Positions 26,285-34,742 of a DNA stretch of 43,102 nucleotides are shown here, piece after piece; position 1 is the first letter of the stretch, and each line of letters opens with the position of its first letter. A program made the translations under genes and the position numbers. A model generated the notes under the pieces. The model ran no database searches and had not been told where the DNA came from. It saw only the letters and a program-made list of their open reading frames with translations. This DNA is from Thermus scotoductus DSM 8553 (GTDB lineage: Bacteria; Deinococcota; Deinococci; Deinococcales; Thermaceae), in contig NZ_KB905747.1 of the NCBI RefSeq assembly GCF_000381045.1, positions 1-43,102 on the forward strand, read 5' to 3'.

Positions 26285-26869
26285 ATGTGGGGGATGAGGC
26301 TTCTGCTGGCCTTGCTCCTCGCCGCCACCTTATATGTGGCCAGCCTGGTGCTCTTCCCCGTGGAACACATCGTGGTGATGGGCAACCAGCATCTGAAAAC
26401 CGAGGAGATCCTCGCCCGCACCCAGCTCTATGCGGGCGAGCCCTGGCTTTGGATTCGCTCCGACCGCCTCCAAGGCCTTCGGCGGGATCCCTGGGTGGCG
26501 GAAGCCCGGCTGGAGAAGCCCCGAGTAGGAGAGGTTCGCCTGATCCTGAGGGAACGGGAGCCCTTCCTTCCCCTGGCGGACGGCAACGCCTTGGCCACCG
26601 ACGGGACCGTGCTTCCCGGAGGGGCCCCCATGGCCAAGGGCCCCCGGGTGGAGGGCGAAGGTCCCCTACCGGTCCAAGACCTCCTGGCCTTAGCCCGCGC
26701 CTACCCCGAGGCCACCCGGCTTCGCTACACGCCCGCCGGGTTCTGGGTGGAAACACCCCAGGGCGTGGCCTTTGCCCCGGAAGCCCAGCTTCTAGTAAAG
26801 TATGCCCAGGCGGGCGTACCAAAGGGCAGGGTTTACCTGTATTCTTGGGGGGTGAGTGTAAGCCCATGA
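26285..26869 (+). CDS. ftsQ: Cell-division protein FtsQ/DivIB
   Basis: A 194-residue bitopic membrane protein of the divisome. One transmembrane helix (MRLLLALLLAATLYVASLVLF) is followed by a POTRA domain (HIVVMGNQHLKTEEILARTQL and WVAEARLEKPRVGEVRLILREREP). A short beta domain (EGPLPVQDLLALARAYPEATRLRY) completes it. The length is below the usual 250-280 residues, with the C-terminal beta domain reduced. The ATG at 26285 has AGGTGGGG upstream. A GTG at 26258 adds nine residues and has GAGG upstream, so the start is uncertain. The stop overlaps ftsA (ATGA). Confidence 0.85.
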   Translation: MWGMRLLLALLLAATLYVASLVLFPVEHIVVMGNQHLKTEEILARTQLYAGEPWLWIRSDRLQGLRRDPWVAEARLEKPRVGEVRLILREREPFLPLADGNALATDGTVLPGGAPMAKGPRVEGEGPLPVQDLLALARAYPEATRLRYTPAGFWVETPQGVAFAPEAQLLVKYAQAGVPKGRVYLYSWGVSVSP

Positions 26870-28110
26870 TTATCGCTGGATTGGACGTCGGCACCAGCAA
26901 GGTCACCACCGTGATCGGGGAACTGGCCCCCGATGGCGTGCTGGATATCATCGGCGAGGGCAACGTGCCCTCCCAGGGCTTGAAGCGGGGCGTGGTGGTC
27001 AACCTGGAGCGCACCACGGAGGCCATCCGCCAAAGCGTCCACCAGGCGGAGAGGGTGGCCGGGGTGAAGGTGGAGCGGGTCATCCTGGGGGTGGGAGGAC
27101 CCCATCTCAAAAGCGTGACCAGCCACGGCCTGGCCGCCATCCGCCGGGGTCAGAGCATCAGCGCCGCCGACGCGGAGCGGGCCATCGAGCAGGCCAAGGC
27201 CTACCCCTTTGACACCGACCTGGAGCTCCTGCACGCCCTGCCTCTGGAGTTCAAGGTGGACGGCCAGGAGGGCATCCGCGATCCCGTGGGCATGGCGGGA
27301 GTGCGCCTCGAGGTGGACGTGCACCTGGTGGCCGCAGGCCGTGGGCCTTTGGCCAACCTGCGCCGGGCGGTGGGGGAAGCGGGTCTGGAGATCGAGGCCC
27401 TGGTGGCCCAACCCCTGGCCAGCGGTCTCGGCGTGCTGTCCCCCGAGGAGGAACACATGACCGTACTCCTCCTGGACGTGGGTGGGGGCACCACCGAGGT
27501 GGCGGTCTTCCGGGAAGGCCGTCTGGCCCACTCCTCCGTTCTGCCCTTGGGTGGGGATCACGTGACCCAGGACATCGCCCAGCTCCTCAAGATCCCCTTC
27601 GAGGAGGCAGAAAGAGTGAAGCGCAAGTACGGGGCAGCCTTGCCGGAGCTGGCGGATCCCGAGCTGGTTCTGGAGATCAACCAGGAAGGAGGGTCCTTGG
27701 GCGAGGTGCCCGCCCCCGAGCTCGCCCGCATCATCCGCCCCCGCCTGCGGGAGATCCTGCACCTGGCCCGCCAGTCGGTGGACGAGGCCCTAGGACCCTT
27801 GGAGATCAAGGTCAATCGGGTCATCCTCACCGGGGGAAGCGCCCTTCTTAAGGGCTTTGACCTCCTGGCAAGGCAGCAGTACGGCCTTCCCGTGCGGGTG
27901 GGTAAGCCCCATGGGGTTTCCGGGCTCACCGACGTGGTGGCCACCCCCGCCCACGCCACCGCCGTGGGCTTGGTCCGGTACGCCACCACCTTGCCCCTCA
28001 CCGCACCCGAGCCCCGGAGGGCCCGGGAAAGGAGGGAACGGCGTGAGGAAAAGGCTAAGGGTGAGGGTCTTTGGGCGAGGATCAAGGAGATTCTGAATAA
28101 CCTGTTCTAG
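26866..28110 (+). CDS. ftsA: Cell-division protein FtsA
   Basis: A 414-residue actin-like ATPase that tethers FtsZ to the membrane. It begins [20 protein letters not shown] (phosphate 1 loop) and has the SHM-type 1C domain region ([23 protein letters not shown]). The phosphate 2 and connect regions are [15 protein letters not shown], and the adenosine motif is [17 protein letters not shown]. The C-terminus has a basic linker ([16 protein letters not shown]) and the amphipathic helix [14 protein letters not shown], which inserts in the membrane. All functional parts are intact. It is followed by ftsZ after 31 nt, with no strong terminator or promoter visible between. Confidence 0.95.
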   Translation: MIIAGLDVGTSKVTTVIGELAPDGVLDIIGEGNVPSQGLKRGVVVNLERTTEAIRQSVHQAERVAGVKVERVILGVGGPHLKSVTSHGLAAIRRGQSISAADAERAIEQAKAYPFDTDLELLHALPLEFKVDGQEGIRDPVGMAGVRLEVDVHLVAAGRGPLANLRRAVGEAGLEIEALVAQPLASGLGVLSPEEEHMTVLLLDVGGGTTEVAVFREGRLAHSSVLPLGGDHVTQDIAQLLKIPFEEAERVKRKYGAALPELADPELVLEINQEGGSLGEVPAPELARIIRPRLREILHLARQSVDEALGPLEIKVNRVILTGGSALLKGFDLLARQQYGLPVRVGKPHGVSGLTDVVATPAHATAVGLVRYATTLPLTAPEPRRARERRERREEKAKGEGLWARIKEILNNLF

Positions 28111-28141
28111 TTCTGGATCTATTTGGGGAGAGGAGGCAGAG

Positions 28142-29197
28142 ATGGAGGGAGCGGTTATCAAGGTCATCGGTCTCGGGGGAGCGGGGAACAACGCGGTGAA
28201 CCGCATGATTGAGGCGGGGCTTTTGGGGGTGGAGTTCATCGCCGCCAACACCGACGCCCAGGTGCTGGCCAAGAGCCTGGCCGACCAGCGCATTCAGCTT
28301 GGGGAGAAGCTCACCCGGGGCCTTGGGGCCGGGGCCAACCCCGAGATCGGGGAGAAGGCGGCCCTCGAGGCCGAGGACCTCATCGCCGAAGCCTTGGACG
28401 GGGCCGACCTGGTCTTTATCACCGCCGGCATGGGGGGAGGTACCGGAACGGGAAGCGCCCCGGTGGTGGCGGATATCGCCAAGCGGCTTGGAGCCCTCAC
28501 CGTGGCCGTGGTGACCCGCCCCTTCAGCTTCGAAGGCCCGAAACGCCTCAAGGCGGCGGAAGAGGGTATCAAGCGCCTTAAGGAGCGGGTGGACGCCATG
28601 GTGGTGGTGCAAAACGACCGCCTCCTCTCTGCCGTGGACAAGAAGGTAAGCCTCAAGGATGCCTTCCTCATCGCCGACCGGGTCCTCTACCACGGGGTCA
28701 AGGGCATCACCGACGTCATCAATCTCCCGGGCCTCATCAACGTGGACTTTGCCGACGTGAAAACCCTTTTGGAGGGGGCAGGCCAGGTGCTCATGGGCAT
28801 CGGGGCGGGACGGGGGGAAAACCGGGTGGAGGAAGCCGCCAAGACCGCCACCCACAGCCCCCTCCTGGAACGCTCCATTGAGGGAGCCAAGCGGCTTCTC
28901 CTCAACGTGGTGGGCTCCGAGGACCTCTCCCTTATGGAGGCGGCGGAGGTGGTGGAGCGGGTGCGGGAGGCCACGGGCAACGAGGATGTGGACATCCTCT
29001 ACGGGGTCACCTACGATGAACGGGCCCAGGATGAACTGCGGGTGATCCTCATCGCCGCAGGTTTCGGCGAGAGTACCGTGGTCCCCAAGCCCCTGCGCCC
29101 TGTGGATTTCCCGACCCACGCCGATCCCTATAACTTCGACATCCCCGCCTTTATCCGCTACGGGGATGCGGACTACCCCCCTAGAAAGGGAAACTAG
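28142..29197 (+). CDS. ftsZ: Cell-division GTPase FtsZ
   Basis: A 351-residue tubulin homologue that forms the Z-ring. N-terminal [21 protein letters not shown] binds GTP. The tubulin signature is [21 protein letters not shown]. The T7/synergy loop with [17 protein letters not shown] contains the catalytic Asp residues. The linker after about residue 315 is short, and the C-terminal peptide [19 protein letters not shown] matches the conserved tail that binds FtsA and other partners. GAGGAGGCAGAG precedes the ATG at 28142. It ends the dcw operon proper; ruvC follows 12 nt later and may be co-transcribed. Confidence 0.96.
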   Translation: MEGAVIKVIGLGGAGNNAVNRMIEAGLLGVEFIAANTDAQVLAKSLADQRIQLGEKLTRGLGAGANPEIGEKAALEAEDLIAEALDGADLVFITAGMGGGTGTGSAPVVADIAKRLGALTVAVVTRPFSFEGPKRLKAAEEGIKRLKERVDAMVVVQNDRLLSAVDKKVSLKDAFLIADRVLYHGVKGITDVINLPGLINVDFADVKTLLEGAGQVLMGIGAGRGENRVEEAAKTATHSPLLERSIEGAKRLLLNVVGSEDLSLMEAAEVVERVREATGNEDVDILYGVTYDERAQDELRVILIAAGFGESTVVPKPLRPVDFPTHADPYNFDIPAFIRYGDADYPPRKGN

Positions 29198-29209
29198 GAA
29201 CCTCGAGGC

Positions 29210-29710
29210 ATGGTGGTTTTGGGCATAGACCCCGGCATCACCCACCTGGGGCTGGGGGTGGTGGAGGTGGAGCCCAAGGGCACCCTAAAAGCCCGCCTCC
29301 TCCACGGGGAGGTGGTGAGGACCTCCCACAAGGAACCCGCCCAGGAACGGGTGGGGCGCATCCACGCCCGGGTAAAGGAGGCCCTTGCCCGCTTCCACCC
29401 CGAGGCCCTGGCGGTGGAGGAGCAGTTCTTCTACCGGCAGAACGAACTGGCCTACAGGGTGGGCTGGGCCCTGGGGGCGGTGCTGGTGGCGGCCTTTGAG
29501 GCCGGGGTTCCCGTTTACGCCTACGGCCCCATGCAGGTGAAGCAGGCCCTGGCCGGGCACGGGCACGCCGGTAAGGAAGAGGTGGCCTTGATGGTCCGGG
29601 GCATCCTGGGTTTAAAGGAAGCTCCCAAGCCCAGCCACCTGGCCGATGCCCTGGCCATCGCCCTCACCCACGCCTTCTACGCCCGCCTGGGGGCGGCTAA
29701 GCCCCTTTGA
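29210..29710 (+). CDS. ruvC: Holliday-junction resolvase RuvC
   Basis: A 166-residue endonuclease that resolves Holliday junctions with the RuvAB motor. It has the retroviral-integrase-like fold: VVLGIDPGITHLGLGVVEV with the first catalytic Asp, ALAVEEQFFYRQNELAYRVGWALG with the conserved Glu and Phe/Tyr contacts, and PSHLADALAIALTHAF with the last Asp pair. The ATG at 29210 lies near CCTCGAGG and follows GGAACC weakly. It is not usually in dcw clusters, but transcription continues from ftsZ without a visible terminator. Its stop is only 2 nt from the stop of the converging NAD(P)-binding gene. Confidence 0.94.
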   Translation: MVVLGIDPGITHLGLGVVEVEPKGTLKARLLHGEVVRTSHKEPAQERVGRIHARVKEALARFHPEALAVEEQFFYRQNELAYRVGWALGAVLVAAFEAGVPVYAYGPMQVKQALAGHGHAGKEEVALMVRGILGLKEAPKPSHLADALAIALTHAFYARLGAAKPL

Positions 29711-29712
29711 GC

Positions 29713-30573
29713 TCAGCAGCGGAGGTAACCGGGCAGGACCTCCTCCAAGGGGGTGAGGCGGGGGAGGAGGTGGGCGGGAGGGGGAAAGGGAGCGGTGTTC
29801 CCCTCCTTCAGCATGAGGTACTGGTCCTGGGTGATGGGGGCGAAGGGCAGGCGGGACAGGAGGGGTACGGCGAGGTCCATAAACCCTAGGGGAATGGAGA
29901 GAAAGGGTTTTTTCCGCCCTAAAACCTCCATGCAAAGCCCTAAAAGCTCCCGGAAGGTGTACTCCCTTGGCCCCACCAGGTCAAAGGTACCCTCGAGGCC
30001 CCTTTCCAAAGCCCCAGCAAAGGCCTCGGCCACATCCCCCACGTAGACGGGGCGAAAGGGGAAGCTTCCATCCCCGATGAGGGGCACAAAGGGCAAGGAC
30101 CCGCAGACGAGACTCCTGAGCACCTGGCCAAAGAACTCATCCCCTGGGCCGAAGATGAGGCTGGGGCGGAAAATGGCGTAGCTTAGGCCGCTATCCCGCA
30201 CCAGCTCCTCGGCCTCCGCCTTGGTTTGGTAGTAACGGCTACCCGTGCCCCGCCTGGCCCCCAGGGCGGACATGTGAAGAAGACGGCCCACCCCAGCCCT
30301 CTTTAGGGCCACAAGAAGGTTCCTGACCCCTTCCACGTGCACCTGGCGGAAGGTCTGGTCCTTCTCCCGGATGATCCCCGCCAGGTAGATGGCGGCCTCC
30401 ACTCCCTCGAGGGTCGGTACCTCCCGGGTAATGTCCCCGGGGATGTGCACCGCCCCCTTGGGAAGGTCCCTGGGGGTGCGGGAAAGGACCAAGGGGATGT
30501 GGCCCCCTTGCACAAGCCGGGCCACCAGGTGCCGGCCCACAAAGCCCGTCCCGCCAACGACCAGAACCCTCAT
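29713..30573 (-). CDS. NAD(P)-binding protein, complex I NDUFA9-like family
   Basis: A 286-residue atypical short-chain dehydrogenase. The N-terminal MRVLVVGGTGFVGRHLVARL is a Rossmann GxxGxxG site. The sequence AAIYLAGIIREKDQTFRQVH and LLHMSALGA, then RYYQTKAEAEELV (YxxxK-like), follow the extended-SDR pattern. RPSLIFGPGDEFF and FRPVYVGDVAEAF are typical of the NDUFA9/ycf39-type group. Its role in bacteria is unclear; the homologue in mitochondrial complex I is an accessory subunit. The ATG at 30573 gives the canonical start; the longer frame would add 26 poor residues. Stop-to-stop spacing to ruvC is 2 nt. Confidence 0.8.
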   Translation of the reverse strand: MRVLVVGGTGFVGRHLVARLVQGGHIPLVLSRTPRDLPKGAVHIPGDITREVPTLEGVEAAIYLAGIIREKDQTFRQVHVEGVRNLLVALKRAGVGRLLHMSALGARRGTGSRYYQTKAEAEELVRDSGLSYAIFRPSLIFGPGDEFFGQVLRSLVCGSLPFVPLIGDGSFPFRPVYVGDVAEAFAGALERGLEGTFDLVGPREYTFRELLGLCMEVLGRKKPFLSIPLGFMDLAVPLLSRLPFAPITQDQYLMLKEGNTAPFPPPAHLLPRLTPLEEVLPGYLRC

Positions 30574-30796
30574 CCCAAGCGTCCCAAGGCTCTCTTCGTC
30601 CTCCTTTGCATCTAGAGAGTTAACGGTAGACTGCCCCAACCTGCCTTCCACCGCCCAGCTCCAGGGCTGGGGACGACTTTAGGTATTCTCCCAGAAAGAA
30701 CAACCCAAGGGTGTTACCCCAGCCACAAAGGAGGCCCCCGCAGCCAAGGCGGGGTAAGCGCTTGTCTAAAAACCCCACCCCTGCCACCATGAGGGC

Positions 30797-31705
30797 ATGG
30801 GAGAGATCCGGGTGGGTACCGCCAGCTGGACGGACGAAACCCTCCTCGCCTCCGGGTGGTATCCTCCCGAGGTACGCCACCATCCCGAGAAGCGCCTCCG
30901 CTACTATGCGGAGCACTTTGACACCGTGGAGGTGGACAGCACCTTCTACGCCCTACCCCGGCGGGAGGTGGTGGCGAAATGGGCAGAGAGGACCCCAGCG
31001 GGCTTTCTTTTCCACGTGAAAGCTTATTCCGCCTTTACCGGGCATGGCCTCGAGGCCGCCACCCTTCCCAAGGACCTTCGCTCCCTTCTCCCCAAAACCG
31101 AAGGCCACCTGGCCCAGCGGGAGGTTCCCAAGGAAGTGGTGGAGGAAGCCTGGAACCGCTTCTTCGCCGCCATCACCCCTTTAAGGGAGGCGGGCAAGCT
31201 GGGGTACCTGCACTTCGGCCTTCCGCCCTGGACCGAACCCAAGCCCCGAAGCTTTCGCTACCTGGAGCGCCTGGCGGAGAGGACCCAGGGCTACTGGGTG
31301 GCGGTGGAGTTTCGCAACCCCAGGTGGTACGTGGCCTGGGGATTCGTGAGGAAGGAACTGGAGCGGCTCGGCCTCATCCACGTGAGCGTGGATGCCCCAC
31401 TCCATCCCGAGGCCCCACCCCGGGTCCTGGAACCCACCCACCCCGTGGCGGTGCTTCGATGCCACGGAAGAAACGCAGAGTCCTGGAAAGGCCCTCACCA
31501 AAAGCCCTACGAGCGCTTCAACTGGCGTTACTCAGAGGAGGAGCTTCAAGACCTGGCCCAGGCTACCCTGACCCTTGCGGAGAAGGCCGAGACGGTTTTC
31601 GTCATCTTTAACAACAACTATGGCACCCAGGGCGTGGAGGCAGCCCTGGGGCTTAAAGGCCTCCTGGGCCTAGGCCCTCCTCCCTGGGCCAAGAAGCTTC
31701 TTTAA
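30797..31705 (+). CDS. DUF72 domain protein (YecE family)
   Basis: A 302-residue protein with the DUF72 (YecE) TIM-barrel fold. Seen motifs are IRVGTASWTDETLL, KRLRYYAEHFDTVEVDSTFYALP and FLFHVKAYSAFTGH. The central ERLAERTQGYWVAVEFRNPRWY and the C-terminal VFVIFNNNYGTQGVEAAL, with a run of Asn, are also family features. No biochemical function is known. The ATG at 30797 is 8 nt after another out-of-frame ATG and has GAGGGC near. The 223-nt gap upstream from the NAD(P)-binding gene shows small GC hairpins but no RNA gene that I can name. Confidence 0.82.
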   Translation: MGEIRVGTASWTDETLLASGWYPPEVRHHPEKRLRYYAEHFDTVEVDSTFYALPRREVVAKWAERTPAGFLFHVKAYSAFTGHGLEAATLPKDLRSLLPKTEGHLAQREVPKEVVEEAWNRFFAAITPLREAGKLGYLHFGLPPWTEPKPRSFRYLERLAERTQGYWVAVEFRNPRWYVAWGFVRKELERLGLIHVSVDAPLHPEAPPRVLEPTHPVAVLRCHGRNAESWKGPHQKPYERFNWRYSEEELQDLAQATLTLAEKAETVFVIFNNNYGTQGVEAALGLKGLLGLGPPPWAKKLL

Positions 31706-31735
31706 CCCCTAGGGTTTCATGCTACCTTGAGGGGG

Positions 31736-32407
31736 ATGACGCGCCCTCCCCTGTCCGAGGCCCAGGAGGACTACCTGAAGCAGCTTTTCCTCCTGGAGGC
31801 GGAGCGGCAAGGCCCGGTGCCCACCCAAGCGCTTGCCGAGCGCCTGGGGGTTAAACCCCCCTCGGTGACGGAGATGCTCAAGAAGCTCACCGCCTTGGGC
31901 CTGGTGGAGCATGCCCCCTACCAGGGGGCCCGGCTCACCGAGGCCGGGCGGCGGATCGCCCTGGAGGTCCTAAGGCACCACCGGCTCCTCGAGGCCTACC
32001 TGCACCAAGCCCTGGGCTACGGCTGGGAGGAAGTCCACCAGGAAGCGGAACGGCTGGAGCACGTGATCAGCGAGGCCTTTGAGGAAAGGATCGCCGAGCT
32101 CTTAGGCCACCCTCCCTTTGACCCCCACGGGGACCCCATCCCCACCAAGGACCTGGCCCTGCCGGAAGCCCCAGCCCTCCCCCTCTCCCAGGCTCCCTTA
32201 GGGGAGGCCCGGGTGGTGCGGGCCTTGGCCCAGGACCGGGGCACCCTCAACCTCCTGGCCAAGCTGGGTCTGGTTCCCGGAAAGGTCCTTAGGGTGGTGG
32301 AGAAAGGAGACGGGGTGGGCATCGAAATGGCAGGGGAGGTATTGCGCCTTCCCGAGGAGCTGGCCCAGGCCGTTGGGGTAGAGGCCCTTCAGGAAAGGGC
32401 CCCGTAA
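31736..32407 (+). CDS. mntR: DtxR/MntR family metal-dependent regulator
   Basis: A 223-residue regulator. An N-terminal winged helix (EDYLKQLFLLEAERQG, LAERLGVKPPSVTEMLKKL, GLVEHAPYQGARLTEAG) is followed by a dimerisation and metal-binding domain (LRHHRLLEAYLHQALG, EEVHQEAERLEHVISEAFEERI). The C-terminal SH3-like FeoA domain has LAKLGLVPGKVLRVVEKGDGV. At the site where IdeR/DtxR have Cys102 the residue is Glu105, with Glu108 and His109 following. This is the pattern of MntR, which favours manganese; that metal choice is inference. ATG 31736 is preferred. It is convergent with the beta-lactamase-like gene (19-nt overlap). No target transporter is seen next to it. Confidence 0.82.
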   Translation: MTRPPLSEAQEDYLKQLFLLEAERQGPVPTQALAERLGVKPPSVTEMLKKLTALGLVEHAPYQGARLTEAGRRIALEVLRHHRLLEAYLHQALGYGWEEVHQEAERLEHVISEAFEERIAELLGHPPFDPHGDPIPTKDLALPEAPALPLSQAPLGEARVVRALAQDRGTLNLLAKLGLVPGKVLRVVEKGDGVGIEMAGEVLRLPEELAQAVGVEALQERAP

Positions 32408-33555
32408 ACCAGGGTGCGGAAGGCCAGGCCAAGCCGCTGCCCAAGCCGGGAGTGAAGAGCCCTTTCCGGCTCCAGCACGGAAAGGAGATTGGGGGCCTGG
32501 GTGAAAAGCAAGGCGCTCAGTTCCAGGGCGGGATCCACCAGGAAATACGTGCCGGCAAACCCCCACCAGTAGAAGTCCCCGGGGCTTCCCGGCGCCAGAC
32601 CCCCAGGGCCCAAACGCACCGCCACCCCAAGGCCAAAGCCGTAGCCGGGGCCAGGAGTGTACTCCAGGCCCCTTCTCAACCCCGCCTCGTAGAGGGGACC
32701 CAGGTGATCCTGGACCAGGAGGCGACAGAGGCTTTTGTGCAAAAACCCCCGTCCCGTGCGCAGGGCCTCCAGGAACCGCAGGTAGTCCCAGGCCGTGCTT
32801 ACCCCGCCCAGGCCCCCCGCATACCGGGGGGGCTCCGCCTCCACGGGAATGAGGCGGATGGACCTGCCTGTTTCCGGATCCCGGGAAAAGGGCTGGGCCA
32901 GCCGGGTAGGGTCTTGGGCCACGAAGCCCGAATCCCACATACCCAAGGGGGAAAACACCCGCTCATTGAGGAGCTCCGCCAGGCTTTTGCCCGCCATGGC
33001 CTCCAAGAGATGCCCCAGCACATCGGTGGAAAGCCCGTACTCAAAGGCTTCTCCCGGCTGGAAGCGCAGGGGCAAAGAGGCCAAGCGGGTAAGGAACTCC
33101 TCCCGGGGAAGGTCAAACCGATCCACCCCCGCCTCCAGGTAGAGCCGTTTCACCGGGGAGCGGAAGAAGACCCCATAGGTAAAGCCCGCGGTGTGGGGGA
33201 GGAGGTCGTAGACAGTGAGGGGCCGCCTAAGGGCCTCGAGGGCCACCTCCTCCCCCACTTCCCGCCCCACCTTGACCCCGGCGAACCCCGGCAGGTACTT
33301 TTCCACAGGGTCCAGAAGGGAAAGGCTGCCCTCCTCCACGAAGGTGAGGGCTAGGGCGGAAACCCATGGCTTGGTCATGGAGTAGATGCGGAAAAGAGCG
33401 TCTTCCCGCATGGGAAGAGCCTTTTCCGGATCCAGATACCCCCCCACTCCCTGGTAGATCACCTCTCCCCCCCGGGCCACCAGGGCCACGTACCCGGGAA
33501 GAAGACCCTCAGCCACCTGCCTTTTCAAGAATTCATCTAGTCGGGAAAAGTCCAT
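32389..33555 (-). CDS. Serine beta-lactamase-like hydrolase (class C/EstB family)
   Basis: A 388-residue protein of the beta-lactamase/transpeptidase-like family (Pfam Beta-lactamase). The nucleophile motif is IYSMTKPWV (SxxK). The second motif is the Tyr of FEYGLSTDVLGHLLEAM (YxS/N). HTAGFTYGVFF, FSPLGMWDSGF and the third-motif-like WWGFAGTYFLVDP complete it. Relatives are esterases, D-aminopeptidases or lactamases, so the substrate cannot be given. No signal peptide is visible (MDFSRLDEFLKRQVAEGLLPG), which suggests a cytoplasmic esterase role. It is 9 nt after the SDR gene on the same strand, so they probably share an operon and perhaps the PfmR-like control. Confidence 0.85.
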   Translation of the reverse strand: MDFSRLDEFLKRQVAEGLLPGYVALVARGGEVIYQGVGGYLDPEKALPMREDALFRIYSMTKPWVSALALTFVEEGSLSLLDPVEKYLPGFAGVKVGREVGEEVALEALRRPLTVYDLLPHTAGFTYGVFFRSPVKRLYLEAGVDRFDLPREEFLTRLASLPLRFQPGEAFEYGLSTDVLGHLLEAMAGKSLAELLNERVFSPLGMWDSGFVAQDPTRLAQPFSRDPETGRSIRLIPVEAEPPRYAGGLGGVSTAWDYLRFLEALRTGRGFLHKSLCRLLVQDHLGPLYEAGLRRGLEYTPGPGYGFGLGVAVRLGPGGLAPGSPGDFYWWGFAGTYFLVDPALELSALLFTQAPNLLSVLEPERALHSRLGQRLGLAFRTLVYGALS

Positions 33556-33564
33556 GCTCGCCTC

Positions 33565-34302
33565 TCAAGCGGGAGCAGCGCCGATGGTTCTACCCCCGTC
33601 CACGAAGAGCACCTGGCCGGTGATGTAGCTGGACTCATCGGAAACCAGGAAAAGGGCAGCGTAGGCCACCTCAATGGGCTTCCCCGTGCGCCCCAAAGGG
33701 GTGGCGGCGATGGCCTTCTCCCGCACCTTCTCCGGCACCTTAGCCGTCATCCGGGTCTCAATAAAGCCCGGAGCCAGGGCGTTCACCCGGATCCCCCACC
33801 GGCCAAGCTCCAAGGCCAGGGTCCGGGTCAGCCCCACCACCCCCGCCTTGGCCGCGCTGTAGTTGGCCTGCCCCAGATTCCCCAGGTACACCCGGGAACT
33901 GGTGAGAACAATGGAACCCGGGTTCTTCTCCCGCATGGCCTCGCTGGCCGCCTTGGCCACCAGGAAGCTTCCCGTGAGGTTCACCCGGATCACGGCCTCC
34001 CAGTCCTCGAGGGGCATCTTCCAGTGGAAGTTGTCCCGGGTGATCCCCGCGTAGTGCACCACGCCATCCAAGCGGCCCATGGCCTCTAGGGCCTCCCGGA
34101 ACCCTTTCTCCACCGAGAGGGGATCGGCCACGTCCATGGGTACGGCCAAGGCCCCCGTGGCCTTCGCCGCCTCCTGCAATGAAGCCGCCTCGAGGTCACA
34201 GGCCACAAGCCTCGCCCCTTCCCCAGCGAAAAGCTCCAACGTGGCCCGGCCGATCCCGTGGGCCGCCCCGGTGATCAGGACCACCTTATCCTTAAGCCGC
34301 AT
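33565..34302 (-). CDS. SDR family 3-ketoacyl-ACP reductase-like dehydrogenase
   Basis: A 245-residue classical short-chain dehydrogenase. The NAD(P) site is LITGAAHGIGRATLELF. The active-site Ser region SIVLTSSRVYLGNLGQ is followed by the YSAAK catalytic pair. LALELGRWGIRVNALAPGFIET and SDESSYITGQVLFVDGG complete the fold. FabG and beta-hydroxyacyl dehydrogenases are the closest relatives. The ATG at 34302 has AAGGAGGTGAGGG. Upstream lies a near-perfect PfmR-type operator, which fits a role in fatty-acid or aromatic acid breakdown instead of core synthesis. The exact substrate is not determined. Confidence 0.85.
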   Translation of the reverse strand: MRLKDKVVLITGAAHGIGRATLELFAGEGARLVACDLEAASLQEAAKATGALAVPMDVADPLSVEKGFREALEAMGRLDGVVHYAGITRDNFHWKMPLEDWEAVIRVNLTGSFLVAKAASEAMREKNPGSIVLTSSRVYLGNLGQANYSAAKAGVVGLTRTLALELGRWGIRVNALAPGFIETRMTAKVPEKVREKAIAATPLGRTGKPIEVAYAALFLVSDESSYITGQVLFVDGGRTIGAAPA

Positions 34303-34323
34303 CCCTCACCTCCTCCTTGCCAC

Positions 34324-34339
34324 GACCGAACGGTCGGTA
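34324..34339 (-). promoter_or_regulatory. PfmR-type (TetR family) operator
   Basis: On the minus strand the sequence reads TACCGACCGTTCGGTC. It matches at every fixed position the PfmR consensus that I recall for Thermus thermophilus, TACCGACCGNTNGGTN. It lies 21 bp before the SDR start codon. Confidence 0.7.
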
Positions 34340-34347
34340 GGCCTACC
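34336..34347. promoter_or_regulatory. 12-bp palindrome next to the PfmR-like site
   Basis: GGTAGGCCTACC is perfectly palindromic and shares four bases with the PfmR-type site. It may extend the operator or bind a second dimer. TAGGGT just upstream on the minus strand is a weak -10 candidate. Confidence 0.4.
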
Positions 34348-34430
34348 CTACCCCTTCTCCCGGCCGGCGGTCAAGGGCGGGTAAACACCCCTTGAGGGTG
34401 CCTACGCCAAAGCAGGGACTCAGGCAGCCC

Positions 34431-34742
34431 CTATAGCCGCCAGGCGTAATAGGGCGTTTCCACAAAAAGGGGTGGGCCTCCCAGATAGACCCTAAGCCCA
34501 GGCAGGATTAGCGTTTCCCCCTCCCATTCAAAGGCCAAGGGGTCCACCGATAGGGGATAGTGGAGCACCCCCGTAAGGGGCAGGCCAAGCCGCAGGCGCT
34601 CGGGTAGGGAAAGCTTACCCACCAGGAGGTAGCGGGCCCTCTTGGGTCCGGATTCCGTGTAAAAAGCCACCTCCTCCCCTAGGTCCAGGAGGAAAGCCCG
34701 GCCCCGGATGTAGAGCCTAGCCCTATCCGTCCAGGTAGACAT
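34431..34742 (-). CDS. Hypothetical protein of the B12-uptake operon
   Basis: A 103-residue soluble protein of unknown function: no signal peptide, membrane helix or cysteine motif is visible. It is beta-rich with segments such as ARLYIRGRAFLLDLGEEVAFY and ETLILPGLRVYLGGPPLFVET. It overlaps the ATPase gene by 20 nt and is the last gene of the operon that starts at the cobalamin riboswitch. It should therefore be made when B12 is scarce. The start ATG at 34742 lies within the btuD end. Codon use is like its neighbours, so it is probably real. A role in B12 handling is inferred only from the operon. Confidence 0.6.
   Translation of the reverse strand: MSTWTDRARLYIRGRAFLLDLGEEVAFYTESGPKRARYLLVGKLSLPERLRLGLPLTGVLHYPLSVDPLAFEWEGETLILPGLRVYLGGPPLFVETPYYAWRL

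Noticed and set aside
30574-30796. Possible tRNA or riboswitch before the DUF72 gene
   Set aside because: Short GC hairpins such as CCCAGC/GCTGGG are present, but there is no T-loop or riboswitch core.
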